Origin: Neisseria zalophi | GTDB taxonomy: Bacteria; Pseudomonadota; Gammaproteobacteria; Burkholderiales; Neisseriaceae | Reading direction: 5' to 3' | NCBI RefSeq assembly: GCF_008807015.1 | Contig: NZ_CP031700.1 | Location: 1,665,014 to 1,729,013, forward strand | DNA length: 64,000 nt | Shown here: positions 1-10,900 of the stretch, piece by piece | Layout: every line of letters begins with the position of its first letter | Position numbering within the stretch: position 1 is the stretch's first letter | The notes under the pieces: model-generated | Databases searched by the model: none | What the model saw: only the letters and a program-made list of their open reading frames with translations | What the model was told of the DNA's origin: nothing | Position numbers and translations under genes: made by a program

Positions 1-1304
1 GCTGCGCATATCCATGTTTACCGTACCGAACAATGTATAGCCGTCATCTACTGTCATGGTTTTAGCATGCAGTAACCCCCCTTCAAATAAGGCAATTTTT
101 ACGCCGGCGCGCAATAAAACCGGATAATAGGCCTGAGAAGCATAACGTACCATTAGCGAATCAACTTTTGCCGGCACTATCAATGTCACATCCACCCCAC
201 GTTTGGCGGCCGTTGTTAAAGCCATTAATAACGGTTCGTCGGGTACAAAATAAGGCGAAGTAATCACCAGTTTTTCAGTAGCCGCATAAATAGCGCTGAT
301 AATGGTTTCATAAATAATACGTTCGGTCTGGCTGGGTGCAGACGGAATCACCTGCGCCACAATATCCTGCGCTTGCGATGGCTCCGGTATAATTTCATGA
401 ATATCTTCGATATAACGTTTGAGATAATGTTGTACCTCGGTTAGGTTTTGATCATTCTCTACCGCCACATCAGCATAAAATACCGCCGCCATTTCCAAAA
501 CCATAGGGCCGGTACAGCGCATCATCACATCCACCCACTGCCCCACACCTGAATTTTGTTTAAAAAACTTTGGATCAACCAAATTATAGCTGCCGGTATA
601 GCCTATTTTTTCATCAACAATCAACAATTTGCGGTGATTCCTCAAATCACTTCGGGTAAACAGCGTTCTCAACGGCCCTACCGGCAACGCGGCATGTACT
701 TCCACACCTTCGGCACGCAGCCGGGCAATCCATTCGCTTTTGAAAAAAGCATGGCTGCCGACGGCATCGGCCAAAATAATACAATCCACTCCCCGCTTGG
801 CCGCTTCGATAACCGCATTTAAAACCTCTTTAATTTTCCCTTGCGGGTCAATAATATAAAAAGCCAGTAAACACGATTTTCGGGCGGCTTCAATATCTGC
901 CAACATCGCCGATACAATTTCGTCGGTAGTGGAAAGCAGCTTCATATGATTATTTTGGGTGACATCCAAGCCCACTGAGTCGGTCGCTACTTTAGCGATA
1001 CCAAGATAATGAGGGGAAATTTTATCCGTTCCATCCCAACCCATATCACTTAAATATTGGTCTGCAAAATCACTATAAAAGCGGTTCATTTCATCCGAGC
1101 GTTTGGCGCGTGCACTGCCTAAACGCGGTTCGCCCAATAAGAGGTAAGCGAAAACACCCAATAATGGAAATGCAAACAAAATAACCAGCCAAGCAAAAGC
1201 AGAGCCTGTATTACGCTGTTGATACAGTACCCGTACTGTAAAAGCCAATACCACAGCCGTATACAAATAAATCAAAATCTGAGTCCAAGAAATTTCTATA
1301 TTCA
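1..1304 (-). CDS. cls: cardiolipin synthase, C-terminus cut by window edge
   Basis: Phospholipase D superfamily enzyme that condenses phosphatidylglycerol to cardiolipin at the inner membrane. About 434 residues are in the window. The N-terminus has two hydrophobic segments (about residues 7-25 and 35-55), as in bacterial Cls. Both HKD catalytic motifs are visible: the first around residue 223 (NHRKLLIVDE, with GSYN downstream) and the second near the window edge (LHAKTMTVDD, then GTVNMD). Only the final few dozen residues are therefore missing. The ATG at 1304 is the first in frame after a stop-rich AT segment. Assignment is firm from the paired motifs and membrane anchor; which Cls paralogue it is cannot be told. 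Confidence 0.93.
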
Positions 1305-1609
1305 TAATTTTTTATACTTGTTAAAAAATATCAAAAACAGCTGTCGACTTTTACACACCTACAATCCAACCATATGATGTAAGCACAATAAAATGAAACC
1401 CTGTATTGTTACAATATAGGCCGTCTGAAAAAACTTTTTACAATTCAAAGTTAAGTGTACCTTAAATCAATATCAATATAATAAAAAAGTAAAAAATTTC
1501 GGTCACAACAAAATGATATACTTTAAAAAATTCAATATTCCAAAATAAAAGGCCGTCTGAAAACATGCTTTCAAACAGCCTTTCCAAAAACTTGATTCAA
1601 ACAAGGCAA
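1305..1609. other. intergenic region between ilvE and cls
   Basis: AT-rich 305-base stretch with no convincing ORF. It holds a single uptake sequence at about 1420-1431 and the ilvE terminator hairpin near its right end. A promoter for cls must lie here, but I could not single out a good -35/-10 pair. Confidence 0.5.
1548..1583 (-). terminator. ilvE terminator, G-U-paired uptake-sequence hairpin
   Basis: One arm is a canonical AGGCCGTCTGAAA and the other a diverged copy. Read as minus-strand RNA all 15 positions pair if G-U wobbles are allowed, and a T-rich tract follows. On the plus strand the same positions give A-C mismatches, so the hairpin fits termination of ilvE. Confidence 0.7.
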
Positions 1610-2611
1610 TCAAACATCAATTTTTACCAACCATCCATAGCGGTCTTCTGCCAAACCATATTGAATATCAGTAATCGCTTTACGTATTGCATAACCTTTT
1701 TCTTGACTTTGAACCTCAATTTCCTGACCGTCAATAACAAAAGCCGTTACCGGAGAAATCACCGCTGCCGTACCGGTGAGAATCGCTTCGGCACCGTTTT
1801 CAATAGCAGCGCGCAGTTCATCAACCGTGAAGTTGCGTTCGCTAATTTGATAACCCATATCAGCAGCAATTTTCAACATTGAATCACGGGTAACACCGTG
1901 TAAAAATTCGTCTGTTAGCGGTTTGGTGATAATCTCATTACCATTAATCAACGCAAAATTAGAAGCACCAGTTTCCTGAACATCACCATTCGGACAGAAC
2001 AACACCTGATGCGCGCCATAATCTTTGCGGGCTTTAACCGTCCAGGGCAGAGCTGATGCATAATTTCCTCCGCATTTCACACGCCCCATATGCGGCGCAC
2101 AACGCATATGTTCGGTTTCCACTAATAATTTCATCGGAGCGCCCGGTTTAAAATAATCACCAACCGGAGAGGCCAGAATATACAACATAGCATTATCTGA
2201 ACCTACCCCTGCTTTACCGATAACCGGATCCGTACCGATAAGCGTCGGACGCAAATATAATGAAGCAGGTGCTTCAGGAATTTCATCGGCCGCACGCGCC
2301 ACCAACTCGAACAATGCACGATGGAAAGCATCGGTATCCGGAACAGGTAAACTCAACAAACGGGCACTTTGCTGCATACGGGTAATATTTGCATCCGGAC
2401 GGAACAATACAATACTGTCATCATTTTGTCTGAATGCTTTCAATCCTTCAAAACACTCGCTGCCGTAATGCAGAGAATGCGCACCCGGGCTCAACTGAAA
2501 TGCTTCCGAACTCTGCCAACGTATATCCTGCCATGCGCCATTTTCAAAAGCTAATACCGGCATATCTTTATGAAAAACACTGCCAAAAACAGTGGGAACT
2601 TTTCTTACCAT
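1610..2611 (-). CDS. ilvE: branched-chain amino acid aminotransferase
   Basis: PLP-dependent class IV transaminase that interconverts Val, Leu and Ile with their 2-oxo acids, the last step of their synthesis. The 333-residue protein matches the BCAT II (eukaryote-like) subgroup. The Schiff-base lysine is in GRVKCGGNYA near residue 179, and the phosphate-binding end has EAILTGTAAVISPV. An upstream in-frame start at 2671 would add 20 hydrophobic residues not typical of the family. The ATG at 2611 (MVRKVPTVFG) aligns with usual starts. It stands alone between the hemE terminator and its own terminator. Confidence 0.95.
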   Translation of the reverse strand: MVRKVPTVFGSVFHKDMPVLAFENGAWQDIRWQSSEAFQLSPGAHSLHYGSECFEGLKAFRQNDDSIVLFRPDANITRMQQSARLLSLPVPDTDAFHRALFELVARAADEIPEAPASLYLRPTLIGTDPVIGKAGVGSDNAMLYILASPVGDYFKPGAPMKLLVETEHMRCAPHMGRVKCGGNYASALPWTVKARKDYGAHQVLFCPNGDVQETGASNFALINGNEIITKPLTDEFLHGVTRDSMLKIAADMGYQISERNFTVDELRAAIENGAEAILTGTAAVISPVTAFVIDGQEIEVQSQEKGYAIRKAITDIQYGLAEDRYGWLVKIDV

Positions 2612-2726
2612 AACGACAATCCCAAGATGAATAAAAAATATCAAAATACTCTCAGCCCGAAAAGTTTGCAAGTCTTTCTATACACTAATAGCAAAACAAC
2701 CCAAATAATATAACCATTAAAAGCCC

Positions 2727-2760
2727 AAAGCCGTCTGAAAATATTCAGACGGCCTTTTTT
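2727..2760 (-). terminator. hemE terminator, paired uptake sequences
   Basis: Inverted GCCGTCTGAA/TTCAGACGGC with a short loop. It lies just downstream of the hemE stop and upstream of ilvE. Confidence 0.8.
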
Positions 2761-2790
2761 CAATAGACTTATTTTGATGATTAAATAATG

Positions 2791-3858
2791 TTATTTAGAA
2801 GAATGATATTGACGGGATAATTCGTGTACGCTATCAACCAGCAATTTGGCATGCTCCGGATTAGTGTGTTGGTTGATACCATGACCCAAGTTAAACACAT
2901 GGCCGCTGCCCTCACCAAAAGCTGCCAGGATGCGCGCCGCTTCATTGCGTATACTTTCGGGTGTGCCAAATAAGGCAAAAGGATCAAAATTGCCTTGCAA
3001 TGCCACTTTATCCCCGACCCTGCGGCGCGCTTCGCCAATATTGCACGACCAATCCAAACCCAATGCATCCGCACCCGTTTGCGCCATTTTTTCCAGCCAT
3101 AAACCGCCGCCCTTGGTAAACAGAATAACCGGCACACGGCGGCCTTCGTGTTCGCGCTTGAGGCCGTCTGTAATCTGCTTCATATAACGCAAGCTGAATT
3201 CTTCAAAAGCCGCATCACTCAACACGCCGCCCCAAGTATCAAAAATCTGAACCGCTTGGGCACCGGCTTCAATTTGGGCATTTAAATAAGCGGTTACCGC
3301 CTGCGCATTGGTGTCTAAAATTTTATACAACAGATCAGGGCGCGCATACATCATACTTTTAATAGTGCGGAATTCTTTACTGCTGCCGCCCTCCACCATA
3401 TAACAGGCTAAGGTAAACGGGCTGCCGGAAAAGCCGATAAGCGGTACCCGTCCGTTTAAAGCGCGGCGGATAGAAGAAACGGCATCGAAAACATATTGCA
3501 ATTTTGCCATATCGGGCACGGTCAGCTTGGCGATATCCGCCTCATGTTGCAACGCCCGCTCGAATTTAGGACCTTCACCTTCAGAAAAATACAAACCCAA
3601 ACCCATCGCATCGGGCACGGTCAGAATATCGGAAAATAAAATCGCCGCATCCAAATCAAAACGATCCAGCGGCTGTATGGTCACTTCGGTTGCCAAATCC
3701 GTATTTTTACATAATTCCAAAAAGCTGCCGGCTTGTGCTCGGGTTGCTTTATATTCAGGCAGATAACGGCCGGCCTGCCGCATCATCCAAATTGGCGTGT
3801 ATTCGACAGGTTGTTTCAATAATGCCCGCAAAAAAGTATCGTTTTGTAGTGAATTCAT
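2791..3858 (-). CDS. hemE: uroporphyrinogen decarboxylase
   Basis: Cytoplasmic haem pathway enzyme that removes four acetate carboxyls from uroporphyrinogen III to give coproporphyrinogen III. The 355-residue length is standard. The hallmark [10 protein letters not shown] lies near residue 26, and [17 protein letters not shown] and the C-terminal NLGHGI segment ([15 protein letters not shown]) are present. It follows hemD-hemX-hemY on the same strand, but a hairpin at 3893-3923 separates it from hemY, so it is probably a separate transcript. ATG at 3858. Confidence 0.97.
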   Translation of the reverse strand: MNSLQNDTFLRALLKQPVEYTPIWMMRQAGRYLPEYKATRAQAGSFLELCKNTDLATEVTIQPLDRFDLDAAILFSDILTVPDAMGLGLYFSEGEGPKFERALQHEADIAKLTVPDMAKLQYVFDAVSSIRRALNGRVPLIGFSGSPFTLACYMVEGGSSKEFRTIKSMMYARPDLLYKILDTNAQAVTAYLNAQIEAGAQAVQIFDTWGGVLSDAAFEEFSLRYMKQITDGLKREHEGRRVPVILFTKGGGLWLEKMAQTGADALGLDWSCNIGEARRRVGDKVALQGNFDPFALFGTPESIRNEAARILAAFGEGSGHVFNLGHGINQHTNPEHAKLLVDSVHELSRQYHSSK

Positions 3859-3892
3859 TTTAAGCTTTCGGTTTTAATCCGTTTATCAATAT

Positions 3893-3923
3893 AAGGCCGT
3901 CTGAAACGGTTTCAGACGGCCTT
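3893..3923 (-). terminator. hemDXY operon terminator, paired uptake sequences
   Basis: AAGGCCGTCTGAAA and its exact inverse separated by three bases, immediately after the hemY stop and before hemE. Confidence 0.8.
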
Positions 3924-3949
3924 CCGATTAAAATTTACTGATTTTGAAA

Positions 3950-5176
3950 TTATTTGTTTTCCAACAATGGCAATGAATCTTCATCATCTTCAACCACATT
4001 TTCCAACACCAGCTTACGCTGTTCGGCGGCTTTATCCTGCTGGCCGGATTCGTCAAACACTTTAGCCAATGCCAAACGTGCCGATATTTCAGGCTGTAAC
4101 GCAATGCTGGCTTCCAAATAACCTTGGGCTTTACCCCATAATTGTTTGTCGTAGGCCAATTGTCCTAAATGCATCAGCAAACTTGCATCTTTCGGATTGA
4201 GTTTCAACCAGCCGTCTGCCATATCAATGGCTTTACGTTGTTCGCGGTCGCCTAAGAAACGTACACTTTCAACAAACGGTTGCAATAATTCGACTTGATG
4301 GGTTTTGGGATAATAATTGGCTACCCATTTGACTGCCTGACTATACAAACCCAAACGTTCGTATTTTTTGGCAATAGCAGCACACAATTCACCTGTTTTC
4401 AGATTATCGGGAATCTTTTTCAAACAGGTTTTCAAACCGTTTTGATCGGTCGCCAAATCCAATAAGCGGCGGTAAGCCCAGTTTTGATATTGTTCGGCTT
4501 CATAATCGTTAATCGCACCGGCTTTTACCAATTTGTTAGATTTATCCAAAACTTCAAGGGCATTGCCTTTATCGAAAGCATAACGCAATTGCAGACGAAC
4601 CAAACGGGTGAGGCTGGCGTTAATCTGTGCGGCAGCATTGAGATGGTTTTCCGCAACCGGATAATCGCGGCGGCTGAGTGCCGATTCGGCCAATAACAAA
4701 TGACGAGAAAGCTGCTGCTTGGCCGGCAATGATTCGATATCTTTTAAATAACGGTCGCGCAGTTCGATATCATCCATTTGGTCGGCTGCATGGGCACCCA
4801 GCATCAGTGCCAAGGTGCGGTTATCGCCGGCTTCTTTATTGGCCAATACTTTCGCTGCTTCTTGTTCGGCTTTTTGAAATTTACCTTCAAAGAAAGCCAA
4901 TCCGGCACTGTTTAAAGCGTGAGTGGCTTTGCGGCCTTTGCGGGCGGTACCGAAGCGTTGCATGCGACCGGGAATATTTAAGATACCGGCAATCAGACGC
5001 ACCAACAAATACAGCAACACCACCAACACAATCAAACCGACCACAAAAGCATGCAGGTTGATACGCAACATCATTTGTTCGGCAACCACATACACATTAC
5101 CACTATAAGAGCCGGCGGCAATGGCCAACCCGACTGCGGCGGCAAATAAAACAATAATCCAAATCAAAGCTTTCAT
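3950..5176 (-). CDS. hemY: HemY-type membrane TPR protein
   Basis: Inner-membrane protein of the proteobacterial HemY family (unrelated to protoporphyrinogen oxidase HemY), encoded with hemD and hemX but with no established enzymatic role. The 408-residue protein has two N-terminal membrane segments (about 5-22 and 40-65). A helical TPR-rich periplasmic region follows, with repeats such as LMLGAHAADQMDD and LMHLGQLAYDKQLWGKA. Its ATG overlaps the hemX stop in ATGA, so the two are translationally coupled. Probably helps organise the haem-synthetic complex; that is inference. Confidence 0.9.
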   Translation of the reverse strand: MKALIWIIVLFAAAVGLAIAAGSYSGNVYVVAEQMMLRINLHAFVVGLIVLVVLLYLLVRLIAGILNIPGRMQRFGTARKGRKATHALNSAGLAFFEGKFQKAEQEAAKVLANKEAGDNRTLALMLGAHAADQMDDIELRDRYLKDIESLPAKQQLSRHLLLAESALSRRDYPVAENHLNAAAQINASLTRLVRLQLRYAFDKGNALEVLDKSNKLVKAGAINDYEAEQYQNWAYRRLLDLATDQNGLKTCLKKIPDNLKTGELCAAIAKKYERLGLYSQAVKWVANYYPKTHQVELLQPFVESVRFLGDREQRKAIDMADGWLKLNPKDASLLMHLGQLAYDKQLWGKAQGYLEASIALQPEISARLALAKVFDESGQQDKAAEQRKLVLENVVEDDEDSLPLLENK

Positions 5177-6759
5177 GCACGCTCTCCTTTCACTGCTGCG
5201 GCAGGAGAAGAAGCCGGTTTGCTTTCACGGGGTACGGTTGTCGGCTTGGCAGTATTTGATTCTTCTTCGGTTTTCGGTTTCAAAGTTGAAGGCGAAGTCG
5301 GTGCCACAGGAGTTGATTCGGATGCGGCAGCGGGTGCACCGTCAGGTGCAGAAGCTTGTACTGCCGGAGCAGATGCCGCTGCATCGGAAGCTGTAGCAGC
5401 CGGCTCGGAAGCGGCTTCAGGCAAAGCGACAGCATGATTCGGGCGAATACTTTCCTGATAATGGCGTACGGCATTCAAGCTGTTTTTCAAAACATCATCG
5501 GAAACGGCCTGTAAATCCAATGCTTTCAATGTGGCTAACTCTTGAAGCCAAGACTGTGTAGCGGGCGATGCGGTATCAAAATACTGTTTAGCGGCCGTCT
5601 CAATCATATTTAAATCATTAAGATAAATTTCACCGTTGTTTTTCAATAAGGCTGTACGGGCATCAAGTAAGCGCAGACGCAGATTTTCACGCATAAAATA
5701 CACTTGATCGGGCGCAATCAGCATGGCATCGTTGCTTTCCAAACGGCGCACTTCAACCATGCCTTTTAATGTTGCCAACGTTTTCTCCCACGCATCCTGC
5801 CACCACGGCAGATTGGCTGCAGGGGCTGCGGCAGGAGCTACGGTGTTATTACTCGGTTGCAAGGTGCCGTCCACCATTAACGGTAAGCCGGATAAAGCAG
5901 TTTCCAAACGGTCCAAACGCAGGGCCACACCGGAAACATCGACATACTCACGGGTTTTCAAGGCACTCAAATCGTTGCTGACAGCCTGCTTAATCGGCAA
6001 CAGTTCCGGTTGATTGAAACGGCTCAAACGGGTTTCGATATTTTCCAGCACATTGATGGCAACCGGTACGTTTCCTGTGAGAATCAATTGTTGCTCCGCC
6101 AAATTCAACATGGTTTCAACTTCGTCTACCAACCAGTCGGCACGGCCTTTCAACAATTCCTGATACCCGCGGTTAGCCGCTGCAAGCCCTTCGGCATTTT
6201 GTTTTTGTGCCGCCGCCAACTGCTCTAAAACCGCCTGCGTTTGTGCCTGTTTGGTGAGGTTTTCTTGCAGCAACGAAGCATTTTGCGATTCGCCCAATGC
6301 AGCTTTATCTATTTTATTATTGAAATCCAGCTCTTGTGATTTCAACAGATTTTGTCCTTGTACAAACACAAAGCCGCCTGCACCCAGTGCCACTAAAGAT
6401 AAAACCAAAGCTATAACCGAAATAGCTCGGCCGGAAGATTGTTTGATGACAACGGGTGCAACGGGGGTAACGAGAGATTGGGGATTTTTTGATTCTGACA
6501 TAAGATTTCCTGTCGGTTCCGGATTATTCGGGGCAGCGGCGGCAAAGCCTGTTTTTTCTTCGGGCGGGGTCTTTTTGCCCTTATCGGCGTTAGCATTATT
6601 ATTTTTCAAGCTGTTTTTTTCACCGGATTGGCTATCAGGGGTTTCAGACGGCCTAACCGTTCCGTCTTGGGAAACAACCAGCATCTGTTTTGATGAATCC
6701 TGACTGCTTTGCGAGGTATCCGGTGTTTCTTCGGGGGGATTCGCTTTGTTTTCGCTCAT
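5173..6759 (-). CDS. hemX: HemX-type membrane protein
   Basis: Often annotated uroporphyrinogen-III C-methyltransferase, but it belongs to the HemX family and shows no SAM-dependent methyltransferase motifs. The 528-residue protein has a polar, low-complexity cytoplasmic N-terminus (about 1-110) and one membrane helix (AISVIALVLSLVALGAGGFV). A coiled-coil/helical periplasmic domain follows (about 140-430). The last 90 residues are an Ala/Pro/Ser-rich tail. It starts 3 bases after the hemD stop and overlaps hemY by 4 bases, forming the operon hemD-hemX-hemY. The function is probably structural; unproven. Confidence 0.88.
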   Translation of the reverse strand: MSENKANPPEETPDTSQSSQDSSKQMLVVSQDGTVRPSETPDSQSGEKNSLKNNNANADKGKKTPPEEKTGFAAAAPNNPEPTGNLMSESKNPQSLVTPVAPVVIKQSSGRAISVIALVLSLVALGAGGFVFVQGQNLLKSQELDFNNKIDKAALGESQNASLLQENLTKQAQTQAVLEQLAAAQKQNAEGLAAANRGYQELLKGRADWLVDEVETMLNLAEQQLILTGNVPVAINVLENIETRLSRFNQPELLPIKQAVSNDLSALKTREYVDVSGVALRLDRLETALSGLPLMVDGTLQPSNNTVAPAAAPAANLPWWQDAWEKTLATLKGMVEVRRLESNDAMLIAPDQVYFMRENLRLRLLDARTALLKNNGEIYLNDLNMIETAAKQYFDTASPATQSWLQELATLKALDLQAVSDDVLKNSLNAVRHYQESIRPNHAVALPEAASEPAATASDAAASAPAVQASAPDGAPAAASESTPVAPTSPSTLKPKTEEESNTAKPTTVPRESKPASSPAAAVKGERA

Positions 6760-6762
6760 GCT

Positions 6763-7497
6763 TCACTCCGTCTCATTTTCGATTTTTCTTTTATAGCGCA
6801 TTAATACTTCTTTATCCAACCGTTGCACCAGCTTGATATTCTGTGCACCGCCATTGTGTAAAGCTTCTGCAATACGCGGATGATGTGTGAAGTATAACAA
6901 GGTTCTTAACGATTCGGCTATTCCCTCAGGCACACCGCAAAATAAAATGCGGACGGCTTCCGACGATGTAATATAAGCAGCCTGCGGCTTAACTGCCTCA
7001 AATAATGCCCAATCGGGGCTTATAGGCCGTCTGAAATACACTTCAGCTGTTTCTACTAAAAACCCATGTTTTATCAAATTATTTTTTAAAAAATCGCGCC
7101 CGTCATGACCGCGCACAATCAACACTTTCGCAGCAGGCGGCAGCCGTTGCCAAATATCTAAAGCCAATAAAGCTTCACTATCGTTTCCTGTTGGCGGACA
7201 AATAATCTCACCCTGATAAAAAGCTGCCAATGCCTGTTTACTGGCTTCGCCGACTGTCAATTGAACGGGGCCGTCTGAAAAAAATTCAATATGGGGTGCT
7301 GCAATTTCTATGGCACTCGGACTTACCCAAAAAACTGCATCCGCTTTCTGAAAACGCTCATTTAGTGAACGCAATTCCTGCTCTTCCGATTCGATACGCG
7401 TTAAGCTAAACGGAACGGCCTGCCAGCCGGCCGCTTCACATTCGGCTGCATCGGCAGCAATACGTGCTTGCGGACGCATAATCAAGATAACAGGCAT
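6763..7497 (-). CDS. hemD: uroporphyrinogen-III synthase
   Basis: Cyclises hydroxymethylbilane with ring D inversion to uroporphyrinogen III. The 244-residue protein has the loosely conserved two-lobed HemD pattern: an N-terminal MPVILIMRPQ strand, VFWVSPSAIEIAAPHI, a central VLIVRGHDGRDFL, and AAYITSSEAVRILF in the second lobe. The ATG at 7497 is preferred over a TTG one codon upstream. An uptake sequence sits directly upstream. First gene of the hemDXY operon; hemC is not in the window. Confidence 0.92.
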   Translation of the reverse strand: MPVILIMRPQARIAADAAECEAAGWQAVPFSLTRIESEEQELRSLNERFQKADAVFWVSPSAIEIAAPHIEFFSDGPVQLTVGEASKQALAAFYQGEIICPPTGNDSEALLALDIWQRLPPAAKVLIVRGHDGRDFLKNNLIKHGFLVETAEVYFRRPISPDWALFEAVKPQAAYITSSEAVRILFCGVPEGIAESLRTLLYFTHHPRIAEALHNGGAQNIKLVQRLDKEVLMRYKRKIENETE

Positions 7498-7969
7498 CAA
7501 TTTCAGACGGCCTTTCTTTATACGATTAATAAAACCATTACTTTTTACAATATGAAGCTTCGGTTATACCGAAACAACCGCCCCTATTCAATCACACACC
7601 GAGCGACATTAAAACCAACCGCCTTCAGACGGCCTTTATCTTACAAAAAATCAGCGCAGCATGGAATGTATAAAAATCTATCATAATCATTCTGAAATTT
7701 TTTCATAGCCCTATCCTACTTCTTATCACTCAATTCATTGTATTATGATACGGATTGTTAACAATAAAATACACAGATTGTTGACAAAAATAGCAGTCGT
7801 ATTGAAATATCCATATACGATTTAATGATATTTCCCATTGAAAAACAATCGAAATTACATTAAATTAGCTTAATATTTATCCTTATATTTGCACATTAAA
7901 ACAAATTTTGGTAATTAATACCCATTGCTTTTATAAATAACAAAATTAAAAAATAATACGGAACCACCC
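7498..7969. other. divergent promoter region between hemD and the large oxidoreductase
   Basis: 472 bases, strongly AT-rich beyond 7690, with no credible ORF. It contains uptake sequences near hemD and the two ATTGTT-ACAA elements described separately. It also carries a long AT leader before the oxidoreductase start, where ACGGAACCACCCATG gives a modest ribosome binding site. Confidence 0.55.
7754..7788 (+). promoter_or_regulatory. candidate tandem operator overlapping a -35 box
   Basis: ATTGTTAACAAT (7754-7765) is a perfect 12-base palindrome. ATTGTTGACAAA (7777-7788) repeats it with two changes, 23 bases centre to centre. The second copy contains TTGACA, a consensus -35, with GAAATA 17 bases further as a weak -10. 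The TTGTNNACAA shape resembles GntR/FadR-type operators. Function is inferred only from geometry. Confidence 0.45.
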
Positions 7970-10900
7970 ATGACCACAGCTACGCCGCAGCGCATACGCG
8001 AAATACCTTATAACTATACTTCTTATTCTGACCGTGAAATCGTGATCCGCCTATTGGGTTCGGAAACGTGGGATGTATTGCAGGATTTACGCGGACAGCG
8101 CAAAACAGGCCGTTCGGCACGCATGTTGTTTGAAGTGCTGGGTGATATTTGGGTAGTAATGCGTAATCCCTATCTGATAGACGACCTGCTTGATCACCCC
8201 CACCGTCAGGCCGCGCTGGTTAAAGAAATGCGTCACCGCCTTAACGAAATCCAAAAACGCCGCGACGATAACGAACAAGTCGCCCTACTCGTGCAAGCCG
8301 CAGAAAAGGCAGTAACCGATTTCGACCAAAACTTTGAGCATACCCGCAGCAAACGCAGCCAGATTTTAAGCCGCCTCAGCAAAATCACCAAAAAACATAA
8401 TATTATGTTCGACGGCTTGGCGCGAGTGTCGCATGTTACCGATGCCACCGACTGGCGGGTCGAATATCCTTTTGTGGTCATCAATCCCGACACCGAAGAT
8501 GAAATTGCACCGCTGGTTAAGGCATTAATCGAACTCGAACTCACCATTATCCCGCGTGGCGGCGGTACCGGCTATACCGGCGGCGCCGTTCCCCTCGATG
8601 CCATGAGTGCGGTTATCAACACCGAAAAACTGGACAAACACCAAGGCGTTCAATACGTTACCCTGCCCGGTTTAGAAGGTGAACATCCGATTATCCATTG
8701 CGGTGCCGGCGTGGTTACACGGCGTGTGGAAGAAACCGCCACTGCAAACAAACTGGTTTTTGCGGTCGATCCGACTTCCGCCGATGCCTCATGCGTGGGC
8801 GGCAATGTCGCCATGAATGCCGGCGGTAAAAAAGCCGTATTGTGGGGCACTGCCTTAGACAATCTGGCCTACTGGAAAATGGTGAATCCGCAAGGCGAAT
8901 GGCTGAAAATCGAACGGGTACGCCATAATTTCGGCAAAATCCACGATGAAGAAACCGCCATATTCGATGTGCACACACTCGATTCAGACGGCCGCAATAT
9001 CGTTAAAACCGAACGCCTCGAAATTCCCGGCCACAAATTCCGCAAAGTCGGCTTGGGTAAAGACGTTACCGACAAATTCCTCAGCGGCCTGCCCGGCGTA
9101 CAAAAAGAAGGCACCGACGGCATCATTACCAGCGTGGCGTTTGTCTTACACACCATGCCGAAATATACCCGCACCGTATGTTTGGAATTTTTCGGCACCG
9201 TTGCCAATGCCACCCCGTCTATTGTCGAAATCCGCGATTATCTGCTCGGCCACGACAGCGTGAGACTGGCCGGTTTGGAACACCTCGACTGGCGCTATGT
9301 GCGTGCCGTCGGCTATGCCACCAAAGCCGCCGGTAAAGGCCGCCCCAAAATGGTCTTGATTTCCGACATTGTCAGCGACGACGAACAAGCCGTTAGCGAA
9401 GCGGCGGAACATATCGTGAAACTGGCGCAGGCGCGCGACGGCGAAGGCTTTATCGCCGTAACCCCCGAAGCACGTAAAACTTTCTGGCTCGATCGTAGCC
9501 GTACCGCCGCCATCGCCAAGCACACCAACGCCTTTAAAATCAATGAAGACGTGGTGATTCCGCTCGAACGCTTAGGCGAATATTCAGACGGCATCGAACG
9601 CATCAATATCGAATTATCGATTAAAAATAAATTGGCCTTGTGTGACGCCTTAATCCAATACCTGCAAGGCAAGCTGCCTGTGGATAGAATGGACACCGAC
9701 CTGCCCAGACAAGAAATCTTGGGCGAACGCGGCAATCATGGCTTGGCACATGTACAAGCAGTTAAAGAGCGTTGGGAATGGCTGTTGGCCAACCTCGACG
9801 AACCATTGGGTGTTTACAAACAACGCTACGGTTCGGCTATCCATACCGCGCCGGAAGCGAAAGACAATGAAAGCAGCTTTATTGCTTTCCGCGATTTCCG
9901 CTTACGCGTATCGATTAAAGCCGATGTGATGAAACCGCTCGCCGAAATTTTCAGCGGTAAAAGCGACATCAAAATCATGGAAGATTTGGCCAAAATCCAT
10001 GCCAAAGTCGTTCGCGGCCGCGTATTCGTCGCCCTACACATGCACGCGGGCGACGGCAACGTCCACACCAATATCCCGGTGAATTCCGATGATTACGACA
10101 TGCTGCAAACCGCCCATAAAGCAGTGGCGCGTATTATGAAAATCGCCCGCAGCCTCAACGGCGTGATTTCCGGTGAACACGGTATCGGCATTACCAAACT
10201 GGAATTTTTAACCGACGAAGAAATGCAACCCTTCTGGGAATACAAAGCCAAAGTCGATCCCGAAGGCCGCTTCAACCGCCATAAGCTCATGAAAGGTTTC
10301 GACCTCAGCTATGCCTATACGCCGTCTTTCGAACTGCTCGGCGTAGAATCGCTGATTATGGAACAGTCCGACTTAGGAACCATTGCCGAATCGGTAAAAG
10401 ACTGCCTGCGCTGCGGCAAATGTAAACCCGTGTGCAGCACCCATGTTCCGCGTGCCAATCTATTGTATAGCCCGCGCAATAAAATTCTCGGCGTCGGCCT
10501 GTTAACGGAAGCGTTTTTATACGAAGAACAAACCCGCCGCGGAGTGTCGTTACGCCATTTCGACGAGCTCAACGATGTCGGCGACCATTGCACCGTCTGC
10601 CACCGCTGCGTGAAGCCTTGCCCGGTGAACATCGACTTCGGTGATGTTACCGTTGCTATCCGTAATTATCTGCGCAAAAGCGGCAAGCGCAAATTCAACC
10701 CCGCCGTATCCGCCGGTATGGCATTGCTTAACGCCACCGATCCGCGCACCATCAATATATTGCGCAAAGGCGTGGTTCAAGCCGGCTTCAAACTTCAAAA
10801 TCTGGCTTATGGCTGGGGTAAAAAAGCGCATATCGGCGCCGGCCGTCAGAAAAAGGCACCGAAAGCGACTACCGGCAGTTCACCCATCAAAGAACAAGTG

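Noticed and set aside
7468..7686. Small frame upstream of the large oxidoreductase
   Set aside because: It overlaps hemD in antisense and runs through uptake sequences, with no start-site support.
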